Assembly: GCF_001424385.1 (NCBI RefSeq)
Contig: NZ_LMPO01000001.1
Location: 628,673 to 692,672, forward strand
Direction of reading: 5' to 3'
Source of the DNA: Curtobacterium sp. Leaf183
GTDB taxonomy: Bacteria > Actinomycetota > Actinomycetes > Actinomycetales > Microbacteriaceae
Length of the DNA stretch: 64,000 nt
In this document: positions 1 through 9,261 of the stretch, one piece after another
Numbering within the stretch: the stretch's first letter is position 1
How the letters are laid out: the number at the start of each line of letters is the position of its first letter
Made by a program: the position numbers and the translations under genes
The notes under the pieces: generated by a model
Told to the model about the DNA's origin: nothing
What the model saw: the letters and a program-made list of their open reading frames with translations, nothing else
Databases searched by the model: none

Positions 1-1
1 C

Positions 2-454
2 AACCGCGGCGTCTTCGTCCGACGCCTCTCCGGGGCCGACGTCGCCGACCTCTACGCCGCGCGCCGCGTGCTCGAGGAGGCCGCGATCCGGTCGTCCACG
101 CCGGACTCCCCCGCCCTCGCGGAGGCCGCCGGCGCCGTCCGCGCCGCGCGCGCGGCAGCCGCCGACGGCGACTGGCACATGGTCGGCACCGCCGACATCC
201 GGTTCCACGCGGCCCTCGTGCGCGGTGTGCCGAGCGAGCGGATCTGGGGCCTGATGGACGGTCTGCTCGCGGAGATGCGCCTGGCGTTCCTCGAGACCGA
301 CGACCCCGCCACGTTCCACGCCGGGTTCGTGGACCGCAACGAGGCCATCGTCGTCGCACTCCGGACGGGCGACCGGGACGCGGCATCGGCGCTGCTCGCC
401 GACTACCTCGACGACGCGGAGCAGACGCTGCGCTCGGCCGCCGCCCGGGACTGA
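2..454 (+). CDS. GntR-family regulator, FCD domain (5' end off window)
   Basis: The reading frame is already open at base 2 and ends at the TGA at 452-454, so only the C-terminal 150 or so residues are present. The visible part is an all-helical segment beginning NRGVFVRRLSGADVADLYAA, typical of the junction between a GntR winged helix and its FCD effector domain. Later conserved features are the FHAALVRG stretch and the HAGFVDRNEAIVVAL stretch, which in FCD proteins carry metal or ligand contacts. The DNA-binding domain lies outside the window, so the ligand and target cannot be named. Confidence 0.8.
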   Translation, partial: NRGVFVRRLSGADVADLYAARRVLEEAAIRSSTPDSPALAEAAGAVRAARAAAADGDWHMVGTADIRFHAALVRGVPSERIWGLMDGLLAEMRLAFLETDDPATFHAGFVDRNEAIVVALRTGDRDAASALLADYLDDAEQTLRSAAARD

Positions 455-462
455 CGGACTGG

Positions 463-499
463 AGGACCGGTGCCGGCCCGCGCCGCGGTCACCGGTTCC
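463..499. terminator. hairpin after the GntR gene
   Basis: ACCGGTG at 466-472 pairs with CACCGGT at 490-496 across a GC-rich loop, directly after the GntR stop codon. The arm starts with GGACTGGAGG just upstream, the outer arm of the window's main palindrome family, but the matching outer arm is absent. Confidence 0.4.
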
Positions 500-624
500 C
501 GCACACGGGCAACGTGCGGTGCGGGTTACCGCACACCACTCTCCCAGGTGTTCCCCTGCTGACTCTGCGGGTGCCAGCATGAGCCGCCCGCCGTCCGATG
601 CGTCCGGGCAGAGGGGAACCAACC

Positions 625-1947
625 ATGAACAGGGTCGTCGTCGTCGCCGCCACCGCGGCGGCGCTCGTCCTCGGAGCAGCCGCTCCGGCGGCAGCAGCTC
701 CCACGCAGTCGGTGCCCAGCGCACCGACGAACGTGCACGTGTCCGGGTCCGCGGACGCCGCCACCGTCACCTGGTCCGCTCCGCGTCGCAGTGCTGCGAT
801 CACCGGGTGGACCGTCACCATGAAGCCCTACGAGCAGCAGCCGGACAAGGGCGTCGACCGGCTCCCGGCCTCGGCTCGGTCCGACCGCTACGGGTACCTG
901 ACCCCCGGCGTCACCTACACGTTCACGGTGAAGGCCACGAACAGCCACGGTCGCGGGCCGGCAGTGACCGCAATGTACACGCGTCCCGCGCCGACGCCGA
1001 CCACCTCCGCGCTCTTCGGGCTCGACACGGCGGGCAACGTCGTCCGGTTCCCCACCGACGGGTCGTCCACCGCGGTCACGGTCGCTCCGGACGGGGCCGG
1101 CTACACCGCGGACCACCAGGGTGACGTCTTCGTCCCCTCGGCCGACCGCACCAGCATCGTCGAGCACCCGCGCGACGGCTCGGCGGCACGCACCGTCGCG
1201 ACCGGCCTGCACCTCACGCCGGACCTGCGGACGGACGACGCCGGCGACCTGTTCTGGGTCGACTCGGTCTCCGGCGCGATCACCCGACTCCCGGCCACGG
1301 GCGGCGCACCCGCCGTCGTCCCGGGCCTCGGCACCCCGGGCTCGCTGTGGGCCGTCTCCGCGAAGGGCGCCGTCGCGACGTTCCGCCACGCTTCGTCGGG
1401 TGACGTGCTCACCGTCCGGACCGCGGCGGGTGTCGTGACGACCCGCACGCTGAACGGCACGGGCCCGTTCCCGTCCGGCCGCGCCGACGCGATGGCCCTC
1501 GAGGCGGACGACGACGTCTACATCCACTCGTGGACCGTCGGCGCCTCCGGCTACAACACCTGGTACCTGCTGCCCCTCGGGGTCACGGAACCGACCAAGC
1601 TGGCGGACCGTCTCGCGTTCGAGATCGGCGCGCTGAGCAAGGACGGCTTCGTGCTCGTCGAGTCGAAGCAGTGGTGCGCCGCCCCCGCCGAGTACCCGAC
1701 GCCGTGCGCGATCGACCGGTCGTTCTCCGACGAGCTCGTCCGCTCCGGCACCACGACGACCACGCACGCGGTGTCCGGCATCACCGCGGAGGACCGTGGC
1801 CCGGTCTTCGGTGTGACCGACAGCGCCGGTGACCTGTTCGCCGACATCCCCGGAGGTGCCACGCCGGGCCTCTGGCGGGTGCCGGCCGGTGGCGGGGCAG
1901 CGCAGCAGCTGTCCGTGAACCAGTTCACCCGCCTGCTCGCCGCCTGA
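625..1947 (+). CDS. secreted fibronectin type III / propeller-like protein
   Basis: The 440-residue product starts with a clear Sec signal peptide (MNRVVVVAATAAALVLGAAA, cleavage near residue 29). The ATG at 625 is preferred to an earlier in-frame one because GAGGGG lies 9 bases upstream. Residues about 32-122 form a fibronectin type III domain (PSAPTNVHVSG...VTWSAPRRSAAITGWTV...TFTVKATNSHGRGP). The rest repeats short strand motifs such as LFGLDTAGNVVRFPTDG and DLFWVDSVSGAITRLPATGG, suggesting a beta-propeller. No catalytic motif was recognised. It is probably an extracellular binding protein; the partner is unknown. Confidence 0.75.
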   Translation: MNRVVVVAATAAALVLGAAAPAAAAPTQSVPSAPTNVHVSGSADAATVTWSAPRRSAAITGWTVTMKPYEQQPDKGVDRLPASARSDRYGYLTPGVTYTFTVKATNSHGRGPAVTAMYTRPAPTPTTSALFGLDTAGNVVRFPTDGSSTAVTVAPDGAGYTADHQGDVFVPSADRTSIVEHPRDGSAARTVATGLHLTPDLRTDDAGDLFWVDSVSGAITRLPATGGAPAVVPGLGTPGSLWAVSAKGAVATFRHASSGDVLTVRTAAGVVTTRTLNGTGPFPSGRADAMALEADDDVYIHSWTVGASGYNTWYLLPLGVTEPTKLADRLAFEIGALSKDGFVLVESKQWCAAPAEYPTPCAIDRSFSDELVRSGTTTTTHAVSGITAEDRGPVFGVTDSAGDLFADIPGGATPGLWRVPAGGGAAQQLSVNQFTRLLAA

Positions 1948-1967
1948 CCGCGAGCACCCGGCAGCAC

Positions 1968-2017
1968 AGCACGCGGAACGCCCCGCCGTCACATGACCGC
2001 GGGGCGTTCTGCGTGCT
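1968..2017. terminator. bidirectional terminator hairpin
   Basis: AGCACGCGGAACGCCCCGC at 1968-1986 pairs with 1999-2017 over 19 positions with a single G-U pair, loop of 12 bases. It separates the convergent fibronectin-protein and TetR genes. Confidence 0.75.
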
Positions 2018-2023
2018 GACCGG

Positions 2024-2608
2024 TCACGTGCCGAGCAGCGACCGGACCGCGTCGACGACGACCTGTCGACGCCGGGGCGCGGTGACGGCCTGCACCAGCG
2101 GGTCGAACTCGGCCGAGGTGGTGCTCCAGAACACGGCCAGGTGCATGACGAGCCCGAGCAGCACGGCCGGTCGGTACGAGCGGGGCAGCACACCGGCTCG
2201 TTGGGCGTGCTCGACCGCGGCGACCAGGTCGGCGTCGCGGGTGAGGATCGCTGGCAACGGCACCTCGGTCGCGCGTTCCAGCCGGTGCCACGTGAGCAGA
2301 CGCGGCATCCATGGTCGTGCAACTGCGGCGTCGTGCAGCCGTCCCGCCCAGCCGGGCAGGTCGTCGACGTCCAGGGGCACCTCGGCGAGCGTCTCGGTCA
2401 CCGTCCGGGTGACGAGGGCGTCGAACAGCCCTTCCTTGCTGCCGAAGTAGTGGAAGAGCTGCGCCTTGTTGCTCGCGGCGGCGGCGCCGATGCGCTCGGT
2501 CCGGGCACTCGCGAGGCCGACCGCTGCGAACTCGTCGCGTGCCGCGAGCAGCAGGCGGGCGCGCACGGCGTCGGCGGCGGGCGGCGTGAAGGTGGCCATG
2601 GCCACCAC
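2024..2608 (-). CDS. TetR/AcrR-family transcriptional regulator
   Basis: A 194-residue protein with an N-terminal TetR helix-turn-helix (residues about 17-60: AARDEFAAVGLASARTERIG, then SNKAQLFHYFGSKEGLFDAL). The C-terminal ligand domain is not assignable. The start is GTG at 2608 or the ATG at 2599 (MATFTPP); a TACTGT -10-like box ends 7 bases before the ATG, which favours the shorter form. It is converging on the upstream secreted-protein gene, and no target operator was recognised. Confidence 0.85.
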   Translation of the reverse strand: MVAMATFTPPAADAVRARLLLAARDEFAAVGLASARTERIGAAAASNKAQLFHYFGSKEGLFDALVTRTVTETLAEVPLDVDDLPGWAGRLHDAAVARPWMPRLLTWHRLERATEVPLPAILTRDADLVAAVEHAQRAGVLPRSYRPAVLLGLVMHLAVFWSTTSAEFDPLVQAVTAPRRRQVVVDAVRSLLGT

Positions 2609-2621
2609 AGTAGTGAGCTGT

Positions 2622-2661
2622 GACGGGAGGCCCGGTGCCAGCTGGCACCGGGCCTCCCGTC
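2622..2661. repeat. palindrome family 1, copy A (perfect 40-bp)
   Basis: GACGGGAGGCCCGGTGCCAG followed immediately by its exact reverse complement, with no loop. It lies just after the GH16 stop codon and can act as a terminator. Outer arms match other copies at 17922, 28264, 38164, 48321 and 62043; the inner CGGTGCCAG|CTGGCACCG is also shared with the 28264 copy. Confidence 0.85.
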
Positions 2662-2674
2662 ATGCGTCAGGTCG

Positions 2675-3583
2675 TCACTCGGTGGTGGAGACCCAGTCGA
2701 TCTGCAGGGTGCCGGACGCACCCCAGTTGCCGGTCTGGAACATGAAGCGGTGCGGCGTGGTCGGCACGTCGTGCGTCACGGTCTTCAGGACCGTGCCGTC
2801 GACGCTGTACGTGACGGACTTGCCGGGGACCCAGTTCACCGTGTAGGTGTGCCAGTCACGCCACGACACGTTCGTGCCGATCTGCTCGCGCTCGGCGCCG
2901 CGGCCGGGGACCATCGAGTGCTGGAAGCCGGACGGGCTCGACTCGAAGTTGCCCTCGGGGAAGTCGATCTCGCCGTCGGACCAGTTGTTCGAGGACGGCC
3001 ACAGCATGAAGGCCGCGCCGTTGCCGTCGCCGCCCTCTGCCTTGGCACGGACCGAGAAGGTCCCGCCGACGTGCCCCCACGCACCGGCGGAGGTGCCGAA
3101 GGTGCCGGCCGAACCCGCACCGCCGAGGGCGACGTTCATGACGCCGTCAGCGACGGACACGGTCTTGCTCGGGGCGTAGATGCCCGAGGTGCCGTCCGGG
3201 TAGGGCTGCCACGCCTGCTTGTACAGCGACGAGACCTGGCCGAGCAGCGCCGGGGTGTTGAAGTCCTCGACGAACGAGGCGGCAGGCGGCGTCGCGGCGG
3301 AGTCCGCCTGGACCGCCGGCTGGGCGGTCACGTCGTCGGACGGCGCGGGGCTGGGGGTCGTGTCCTCGACGGGCGCCGACTCCTCGGTCGGCTCCTCGGT
3401 CGGGGTCGGTTCCTGGGTCGGGGTGGGCGACGGGTCCTCGGTGGGGGTCGGCGCCGGCGTCGGGCGGGAGTGGTGGGAGCCACCGTCCCAGCCCCACCAT
3501 GCGCAGGCGTTGGCGGCGGTCGGGGCACCGACCAGCATGAGGCTTGCGGCGGCCACCGCGATCATCTTGGCGCGGCGGTTCAT
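2675..3583 (-). CDS. secreted glycoside hydrolase family 16 protein
   Basis: A 302-residue exported protein. Residues 1-26 are a signal peptide (MNRRAKMIAVAAASLMLVGA), residues about 40-100 a Pro/Thr/Glu linker, and the rest a beta-sandwich domain. The GH16 active-site signature appears as EIDFPE at residues 205-210, with the two glutamates in the nucleophile and acid/base spacing. Such enzymes cut beta-1,3/1,4-glucans or related polysaccharides outside the cell; the exact substrate is not evident. The unusual placement of the linker between signal peptide and catalytic domain may serve as a wall-spanning spacer. Confidence 0.85.
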   Translation of the reverse strand: MNRRAKMIAVAAASLMLVGAPTAANACAWWGWDGGSHHSRPTPAPTPTEDPSPTPTQEPTPTEEPTEESAPVEDTTPSPAPSDDVTAQPAVQADSAATPPAASFVEDFNTPALLGQVSSLYKQAWQPYPDGTSGIYAPSKTVSVADGVMNVALGGAGSAGTFGTSAGAWGHVGGTFSVRAKAEGGDGNGAAFMLWPSSNNWSDGEIDFPEGNFESSPSGFQHSMVPGRGAEREQIGTNVSWRDWHTYTVNWVPGKSVTYSVDGTVLKTVTHDVPTTPHRFMFQTGNWGASGTLQIDWVSTTE

Positions 3584-4094
3584 CGGGCGTTCCGTTCGGT
3601 GGGGGACGTCTGGGTCGTCAAGCGCAGGGACGTGCGCGTGCTTCGAGTGGAGATGTCGGGCTCCTTGAGGGGCTCGGGCGCGGGAAGCGGCATACGGAAG
3701 GGACGCGTGCAGGCGGCGGGATGCCGGTGGGTTCGGTGACGCGTCCCCCAGACATGATGCATCATGTGTGCCCCGTTTGGGGGGCGCTGCACAAATCGGC
3801 GTCTGAACTCCCGGTGTCGTCCGGCCGGCGCGCGCACGTCGCGGGCTGGCCGGACGGCACCGGTCGGCGTGCGTTTTCCGTCGGTTCGCGACCCTGTCTG
3901 GGAGGCCGACGCGCGCTGCACCGTACTGTCGACCGCGCTACTCCGTGGTCCCTAGCCGCGGATGCCCGACCCCTGGACAGGGTGGACATCGTCCGACGAA
4001 CCACGTCGTACCCGACGGCGTCGTAGCGCGAGGGCGTCTGCACAGCCCCGAACACGTGGCAGGCGCCCCCGCACCCCTCGCGCGATCCCTCGCA
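3584..4094. other. 511-bp gene-free region
   Basis: Promoter region of the GH16 gene plus the sequence after the GH127 stop. It contains one striking 16-bp palindrome (3752-3767) and no convincing reading frame or RNA structure. Confidence 0.5.
3752..3767. promoter_or_regulatory. 16-bp palindromic operator candidate
   Basis: ACATGATGCATCATGT is a perfect, AT-richer palindrome in GC-rich surroundings, 169 bases upstream of the GH16 start. It looks like a dimeric regulator site; the regulator is unknown. Confidence 0.5.
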
Positions 4095-6026
4095 TCACCG
4101 ACGGACGGGCTCGTCCGGGTCGTCGACGTCCCGCCAGTTCCCGATCACCGGGAACTCCGTGACCCGGATTCGCGCCGATCCGTAGGGCACCAGTCGCAGG
4201 TCGTCGTCCGGACCGTGGTCGAGCACCGGGCTGCCGGGCGGGACGTCCGCCTGCGCCCCGGCCGTCCTCCAGCCGGTCGCTCGCGCACCGGGTGCGTGCA
4301 GCACGACCGGTGCACCGCGCCGGCCCACGAGCGACCAGGGAGCGTCGGGGACCGTGTCGCGCGTGACCCGCCACCCGTCTGCGGCTCCGACCTCGGCGAG
4401 CGCCCAGTTCCACGATCCGCGCGGGTGGACCTCCCACTCCCCGAGGCCGGGCGCGTCCTCGTGGGACACCCACCGCTCGCCCGGGGCGTACACCATCACG
4501 AGCGGCCCGAGCCGGACCGCCGCTGCCTGGCGCTCGCGCCGGACCACCCGCGCGCGCATGGGCAGGACGAGGACGACGTCGCCGGCCGCGGACCAGTCCC
4601 GCTCCAGGGTCACGTACCCGTCCGCGGAGGCACGGGCGAGTGCGACGGCCTCGCCGCCGACCGTCAGGACCGCGTCCGTCGCCCACGCCGGGATCCGCAG
4701 GCGCAGTGCGAACGGTGCCGTCCGGTCCGTCGCCACCTGGATCGTGACGGTCTCGTCGAACGGGTACGCCGTGTCGACGACGATCGACACCGGGTCACCG
4801 TCGACGTCCGTCTCGACCGCGGACGGTGCGTACGCGACCACCCGCAACCCGTCGTCGTCGCGCAGCCACAGGTGCGCCACGAACTTCGGCCACCCCTGGT
4901 GCAGGTTCGCCGTGCAGCACCCGAAGTGCGGTTCCAGCCCGAAGATGCCGGCGTCGTCGGACGAGAAGCTCCAGTCCCGACGCGCGACGGACACCTCGAC
5001 CTGGTTCGCCTGCTGGTGGTACTGGTGTCCGCGCATCTCCGGGTCGCTCGATGCCGGCAGCAGGTTGTACGCCAGGGACTCCAGCCGGTCGCCGTCCACA
5101 CCTCGGCTGTACACCTGCGCGTGCACCGCGGCGGTGAACATCATCTCGACGACCTGGCAGGTCTCGATGCCCGCCGTCGCCTCGCGTCCGCCCAGCCACT
5201 CGTCGCCGGAGAACCACCCGTTGGCCTGTCCGTGCCAGCGGTCGAGCGCCCCGAAGGACGACTCCGTCCGGGCAGCGTGCCCGGCCAGGTCGTGGTCGCG
5301 GAGTGCGTCCACCGCACCGGTCTTCAGCCCCATGGCGACGTTCGGTCCGTGGGTCCGGTGCGAGAACGTACGAGCGGGCCCGGTGATCAGTCCGTCCGCC
5401 AGGTAGTCGTCCCACCGCGTGGTCTGCGCCGCGAGCAGGTCGACCAGGTCCAGCAGCCAGGCATCACCGGTCCGCTCGTACAGCCACCAGACCGACAGGG
5501 CGTTGTCGGCGCCCCGGGCACGCCCCCACGACGTCAGCGGCCGGCCGGGGAGGTGGTCGAGCTGGTGCCGGAAGTACCGTTCGAGGAACGGGGCCACCCG
5601 GTCGTCCCCGGTGGCGTCGGCGTGCTGGGTGAGCACCTTGAGGGCGACCATGCGGGGCCACCAGTCGTCGTTCCCGGCCGGTCCGAAGAACCCGTCGTCG
5701 CGCTGCGACCCGAGGATCCACTCGATCCACGGTCCGGCGAGCGCGAGCAGCGTCTCGTCGTGCAGGACGTGGGCGAGCGGGACCAGCCCGTCCAGGTAGT
5801 ACGGGCCGCGCTCCCAGTTCTCGCCCGGACCACCGTGCCAGCCGCTGTCCGGACCGACGTCGGGCCAGATCGCCTCGAGCTGCCCGGTGATGTTGTCGGC
5901 CTGCAGCCGCAGCTGGTCGAGCAGCCAGCCGCGCGGGGTGATGCTGCCGAGCGGGAGCGGACGGTGCGATCGGCCCTCGGTGGTGGCGACGGTGCCGTCG
6001 GTGGTCGGGATGTCCTGGATGGTCAT
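4095..6026 (-). CDS. GH127 (DUF1680) beta-L-arabinofuranosidase-like enzyme
   Basis: A 643-residue cytoplasmic enzyme without signal peptide. The four residues that bind zinc and perform catalysis in characterised GH127 beta-L-arabinofuranosidases are visible: E288 and C290 in GIETCQVVEMMF, and the pair C370-C371 in HFGCCTANLHQGWP. These enzymes use a cysteine nucleophile to release L-arabinose from short beta-arabinosides, as on plant extensins. The start ATG at 6026 overlaps the permease stop (ATGA), making it the last gene of the importer operon. It probably degrades the sugar brought in by the neighbouring ABC system. GH146 is a related alternative family. Confidence 0.85.
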   Translation of the reverse strand: MTIQDIPTTDGTVATTEGRSHRPLPLGSITPRGWLLDQLRLQADNITGQLEAIWPDVGPDSGWHGGPGENWERGPYYLDGLVPLAHVLHDETLLALAGPWIEWILGSQRDDGFFGPAGNDDWWPRMVALKVLTQHADATGDDRVAPFLERYFRHQLDHLPGRPLTSWGRARGADNALSVWWLYERTGDAWLLDLVDLLAAQTTRWDDYLADGLITGPARTFSHRTHGPNVAMGLKTGAVDALRDHDLAGHAARTESSFGALDRWHGQANGWFSGDEWLGGREATAGIETCQVVEMMFTAAVHAQVYSRGVDGDRLESLAYNLLPASSDPEMRGHQYHQQANQVEVSVARRDWSFSSDDAGIFGLEPHFGCCTANLHQGWPKFVAHLWLRDDDGLRVVAYAPSAVETDVDGDPVSIVVDTAYPFDETVTIQVATDRTAPFALRLRIPAWATDAVLTVGGEAVALARASADGYVTLERDWSAAGDVVLVLPMRARVVRRERQAAAVRLGPLVMVYAPGERWVSHEDAPGLGEWEVHPRGSWNWALAEVGAADGWRVTRDTVPDAPWSLVGRRGAPVVLHAPGARATGWRTAGAQADVPPGSPVLDHGPDDDLRLVPYGSARIRVTEFPVIGNWRDVDDPDEPVRR

Positions 6027-6988
6027 TTGATGGATCCTCCGATGAGACCTCGGGTGTAGTACCGCTGCAGGGCGAGGAACAGCACGACCACCGGCACGGT
6101 CGCGACGCACGCGACGGCGGTGAGGAGCCCCGGGTCGATCACCGGGACGCCGGGGATCTTGAAGGACGTGCTGATGCTCGAGAGTGCGAGCGGCAGGGTG
6201 TACTTGCTGTCGGTCGACAGGAACGTCACCGAGCTGAGCAGGTCGTTCCAGCCGGCCATGAAGCCGAACAGGGCGGTGGTGACGAGTCCGGGCCACGCCA
6301 GCGGCAGCATCACCGAGCGCAGGATGCGCCCCGTGCCGGCACCGTCGATGGCCGCGGCGTCCTCGAGCTCGGGCGGGATGCCGTCGAACGTGTTCCGCAT
6401 GACGAACACCGAGAACGGCAGCTGCAGCGTCACGAGGACGAGCACCACCCCCGCGAGCGAGTCGAGCAGCCCGAGCTTGCCCAGGATGATCGACAGCGGG
6501 GTCAGCAGCCCCTGGAACGGGACGACGAGCGGCGCGAGCAGGAGCACGAACACGACCGACGAACCGCGGAACCGGATCTTCGACAGCGCGTAGGCGGCGA
6601 GCGTCGACACGAGGGCGACGAGCACGGCGACCGCGATGGCGACGACGAACGAGTTCACGATGTTCTGCCGGAGGTCCACCGAGGGGTCGAACACCTTGGC
6701 GTAGTTCCGGAGCGTGAGCGTCGCGATCGACTCGAACCCGATCCCCCGCGCGTCCGCGTCCGCCGGCAGGAACGACCGGAACAGGATGTAGACGATCGGT
6801 GCGATGAACAGCAGCGCGAGCACCGTGCCGACGGCGATGTAGGCGACGTCGCCCGCATGCACGCGACGTCGGCGTGGTGGGGTCACGCCCGGCGCGTCCG
6901 CCCGGTCCGCGGCATCCGACGTGGAGGCTCCACCCGCGCTGCGTCGGGAGGCTGCGGTCGTGCGCCCGGTGACGTCGGTCGCGCTCAT
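6023..6988 (-). CDS. carbohydrate ABC transporter permease (second, MalG-type)
   Basis: A 321-residue inner-membrane protein with an N-terminal basic tail, a first membrane helix near residue 50 (YIAVGTVLALLFIAPIVYIL) and further helices. The EAA loop that docks the ATPase reads ELEDAAAIDGAGTGRIL. It ends in the usual RGLIGGSIK tail. Start ATG at 6988 overlaps the upstream permease stop by ATGA, and its own stop overlaps the GH127 start the same way, showing translational coupling. No ATP-binding subunit lies in this operon, so a shared MsiK-type ATPase is expected from elsewhere. Confidence 0.9.
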   Translation of the reverse strand: MSATDVTGRTTAASRRSAGGASTSDAADRADAPGVTPPRRRRVHAGDVAYIAVGTVLALLFIAPIVYILFRSFLPADADARGIGFESIATLTLRNYAKVFDPSVDLRQNIVNSFVVAIAVAVLVALVSTLAAYALSKIRFRGSSVVFVLLLAPLVVPFQGLLTPLSIILGKLGLLDSLAGVVLVLVTLQLPFSVFVMRNTFDGIPPELEDAAAIDGAGTGRILRSVMLPLAWPGLVTTALFGFMAGWNDLLSSVTFLSTDSKYTLPLALSSISTSFKIPGVPVIDPGLLTAVACVATVPVVVLFLALQRYYTRGLIGGSIK

Positions 6989-7935
6989 CGGTCGTCCTCC
7001 GCTCCGGTCGAACGCAGCGCCCGCAGCTGGACGACCGCGATGGCGAGGATGATCACGGTGAGGATCATCGACAGGGCGGCGCCGTACCCGAGGTCGTAGC
7101 GGACGAAGGACTGCTGGTACGTGTACATGACCGTCGTGGTGGTGGCCCCGCTCGGACCGCCCTTCGTCAGCACGTAGAACTGGTCGAAGACGAGGATCGA
7201 GCCGGACACCGCGAGCAGCAGGCACAGCGCGAACTGCCGCCGGACCAGCGGGAAGACGACGGACCCCTCTCGCCGCCACCACCCGGCGCCGTCGATCTTG
7301 GACGCCTCGATCACCTCGGTCGGCACGGCCTGCATGCCGGCCATCAGCAGGATCATCGCGACGCCCATCGACTTCCACACCGTCAGGACGATGACCGCCC
7401 AGAACGCCGGGCCGGGCGCCGTGAACCACGCGGTGTCACCGTCGGTCAGCCCGACGGACCGCAGGAGCACGTTGATCACGCCCGTGCCGGGGACGAGCAG
7501 CACGTTCGCCATGTAGGCCGCCGCGGTGAAGCCGATGACGACCGGCATGAAGAACGCGGTCCTGACGAACGACACGAACCGGCCCTCGCCGCGGACCATC
7601 GTCGCCGCCGCGTAGCTCACGGCCATCCCGAGCGGCACCGCCACGACGGTGAACAGCAGTGAGAAGACGAGCGAGCGCCAGAAGGCCGCGTCCTGGAACG
7701 CCTGCGTGTAGTTCGCGACGCCCGCCAGGCTGACCTTGCCGAGCAGCGGCCAGTTCGAGAACGACATCCCGACGAGCAGCACCATCGGCACGACGAAGAA
7801 CACGAGCGCGAGGACGAGGGCGGGGGCGACCAGCACCCACGCCAGCGTCTGTCGGCGACGGCTCCCGGCACGCGGCCGGGACCGCGTGGTCCCGGCCGCG
7901 GCCCCGGCGAGCGCCGTGGACGTGACGGCTGTCAC
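6985..7935 (-). CDS. carbohydrate ABC transporter permease (first, MalF-type)
   Basis: A 316-residue inner-membrane protein starting at GTG 7935, which overlaps the stop of the binding-protein gene as GTGA. The first membrane helix (TLAWVLVAPALVLALVFFVV) follows an arginine-rich N-terminus. The EAA loop is EVIEASKIDGAGWWRREGSV. It pairs with the following permease to form the channel of a CUT1-type sugar importer. Nothing is missing relative to the family's usual 290-320 residues. Confidence 0.9.
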   Translation of the reverse strand: MTAVTSTALAGAAAGTTRSRPRAGSRRRQTLAWVLVAPALVLALVFFVVPMVLLVGMSFSNWPLLGKVSLAGVANYTQAFQDAAFWRSLVFSLLFTVVAVPLGMAVSYAAATMVRGEGRFVSFVRTAFFMPVVIGFTAAAYMANVLLVPGTGVINVLLRSVGLTDGDTAWFTAPGPAFWAVIVLTVWKSMGVAMILLMAGMQAVPTEVIEASKIDGAGWWRREGSVVFPLVRRQFALCLLLAVSGSILVFDQFYVLTKGGPSGATTTTVMYTYQQSFVRYDLGYGAALSMILTVIILAIAVVQLRALRSTGAEDDR

Positions 7936-9227
7936 TGTCCGACCTGGCTGTACGCCTGCTCGATGAGCGAGTTCGCCTGCTTCTCGGCGCTCGCCAGGGC
8001 GGTGGACGCGTCGGCCCCCTGGAAGATCACCTTCTGGGACTGCTGCGCCCATGGGCCGTTCGGGTCGTTGATGACCGCGTTGTACGCGATGCTCTTCGGC
8101 AGCTTGCCGATCGCCAGCGTGTCGACGATGTCCTTCGACCAGTCGTCCGTCGCCAGGGTCTTCGCCACGGTCAGGTCGGGTGCGATCCAGCCCTGCGACA
8201 GGTCGATCTGCGCCGCCTGCTTCGAGCTGACGAGCCACTTCATGAGCGCCCACGCACCGTCGGCGTTCTTCGCCCCCGCGGTCATGCCGATCTCGTCACC
8301 GCCGAGGAACGAGCCCGAGCCGCCGTCCACGCCGGGGATGCCGACCGCGCTGCCGAAGTCGGCCTTCTTCGCGGTGAGCGTGTTCGCCCCGCCGAACACG
8401 ATGCCGACCTTGCCGTTCAGCGCGTTCTCCTGCCCGACGTTGCCCGGGTCCTGGTTCGGCTGGTCGGTCTTCTGCATCAGGCCGGACTTCCACATGTCCT
8501 GGTACCAGTCGACCATGCCGACGAGCGCGTCGCTCGTGAACTCCGCCTTCTGGTTCTTGCCCGCGGCGGTGAGCACGGTGCCGCTCTTCGCCCACGAGCT
8601 CGGGAACCCGGTCCACGCCTGCCCGACGCCGCCCAGGGTCGAGAACCCGGAGACCCCGCCGCCGAGCGCCTGGATCTTCTCGGCCGCGGCCTTGACCTCG
8701 GCGAGGGACGTCGGCGGCTTCGTCGGGTCGAGCCCCGCCTTGGTGAACAGCGACTTGTTCCAGAACATCTGCGACCCGGTGAGCGCGACCGGCAGGGCGT
8801 AGTTCTTGCCGTCGAGCGTGCCGATCTCGACACCGGCCGGGGCGAGGTCGTCCGTGTTCGACAGCTTCGCCACCCGGTCCGTGACGTCGGCGAGCAGGCC
8901 CTGGGTCGCGAGCAGCGGCGTGTTGACGATGTCGTAGCTGACCAGGTCGGGCACCGACCCGGCCCGGGCCGAGTTCGCCAGCTTCGTGAGGTACTGGTCG
9001 GCCTGGATCGTGGAGATCTTCACCGTGACGTCGGGGTGCGCCTTCTCGTACGCCTTGACCTGGTCGGACAGGTCGACGCCCCCGTCGCGCTGCCACAGCG
9101 TGACGGTGCCCTTCGCGGCACCACCGCCGTCGGCTGTGCCGCTCGAGGAACACCCTGCCAAGCCGAGTGCGGCGACCGTGAGGGCGGCCACCAGGGTCGC
9201 GCTCCGCCGGATCGTGGATGTCTTCAT
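7932..9227 (-). CDS. sugar ABC transporter substrate-binding lipoprotein
   Basis: A 431-residue extracellular solute-binding protein of the family 1 type. The signal peptide ends in a lipobox LAGC with the lipidated cysteine at residue 26. The mature part starts with the typical VTLWQRDG strand and contains the YALPVALTGSQMFWNKSLF signature region. Of two in-frame ATGs, 9227 is preferred: GGAG is then 6-7 bases upstream, whereas it abuts the one at 9233. As first gene of the operon it is controlled by the promoter and operator at 9262-9314. The ligand is likely an arabinose-containing oligosaccharide, inferred from the GH127 gene. Confidence 0.88.
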   Translation of the reverse strand: MKTSTIRRSATLVAALTVAALGLAGCSSSGTADGGGAAKGTVTLWQRDGGVDLSDQVKAYEKAHPDVTVKISTIQADQYLTKLANSARAGSVPDLVSYDIVNTPLLATQGLLADVTDRVAKLSNTDDLAPAGVEIGTLDGKNYALPVALTGSQMFWNKSLFTKAGLDPTKPPTSLAEVKAAAEKIQALGGGVSGFSTLGGVGQAWTGFPSSWAKSGTVLTAAGKNQKAEFTSDALVGMVDWYQDMWKSGLMQKTDQPNQDPGNVGQENALNGKVGIVFGGANTLTAKKADFGSAVGIPGVDGGSGSFLGGDEIGMTAGAKNADGAWALMKWLVSSKQAAQIDLSQGWIAPDLTVAKTLATDDWSKDIVDTLAIGKLPKSIAYNAVINDPNGPWAQQSQKVIFQGADASTALASAEKQANSLIEQAYSQVGQ

Positions 9228-9261
9228 CGTCATCTCCAAGTCGCTCCTTGCCGCAGCGTTG

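Noticed and set aside
526..2322. Long minus-strand open frame of about 598 codons
   Set aside because: It is antisense to the fibronectin-protein and overlaps the TetR gene; its composition is low-complexity Arg/Gly/Pro typical of high-GC antisense frames.
3945..6059. Plus-strand open frame of about 700 codons
   Set aside because: Antisense to the GH127 gene, whose catalytic residues are clearly readable; no domain in the plus-strand product.
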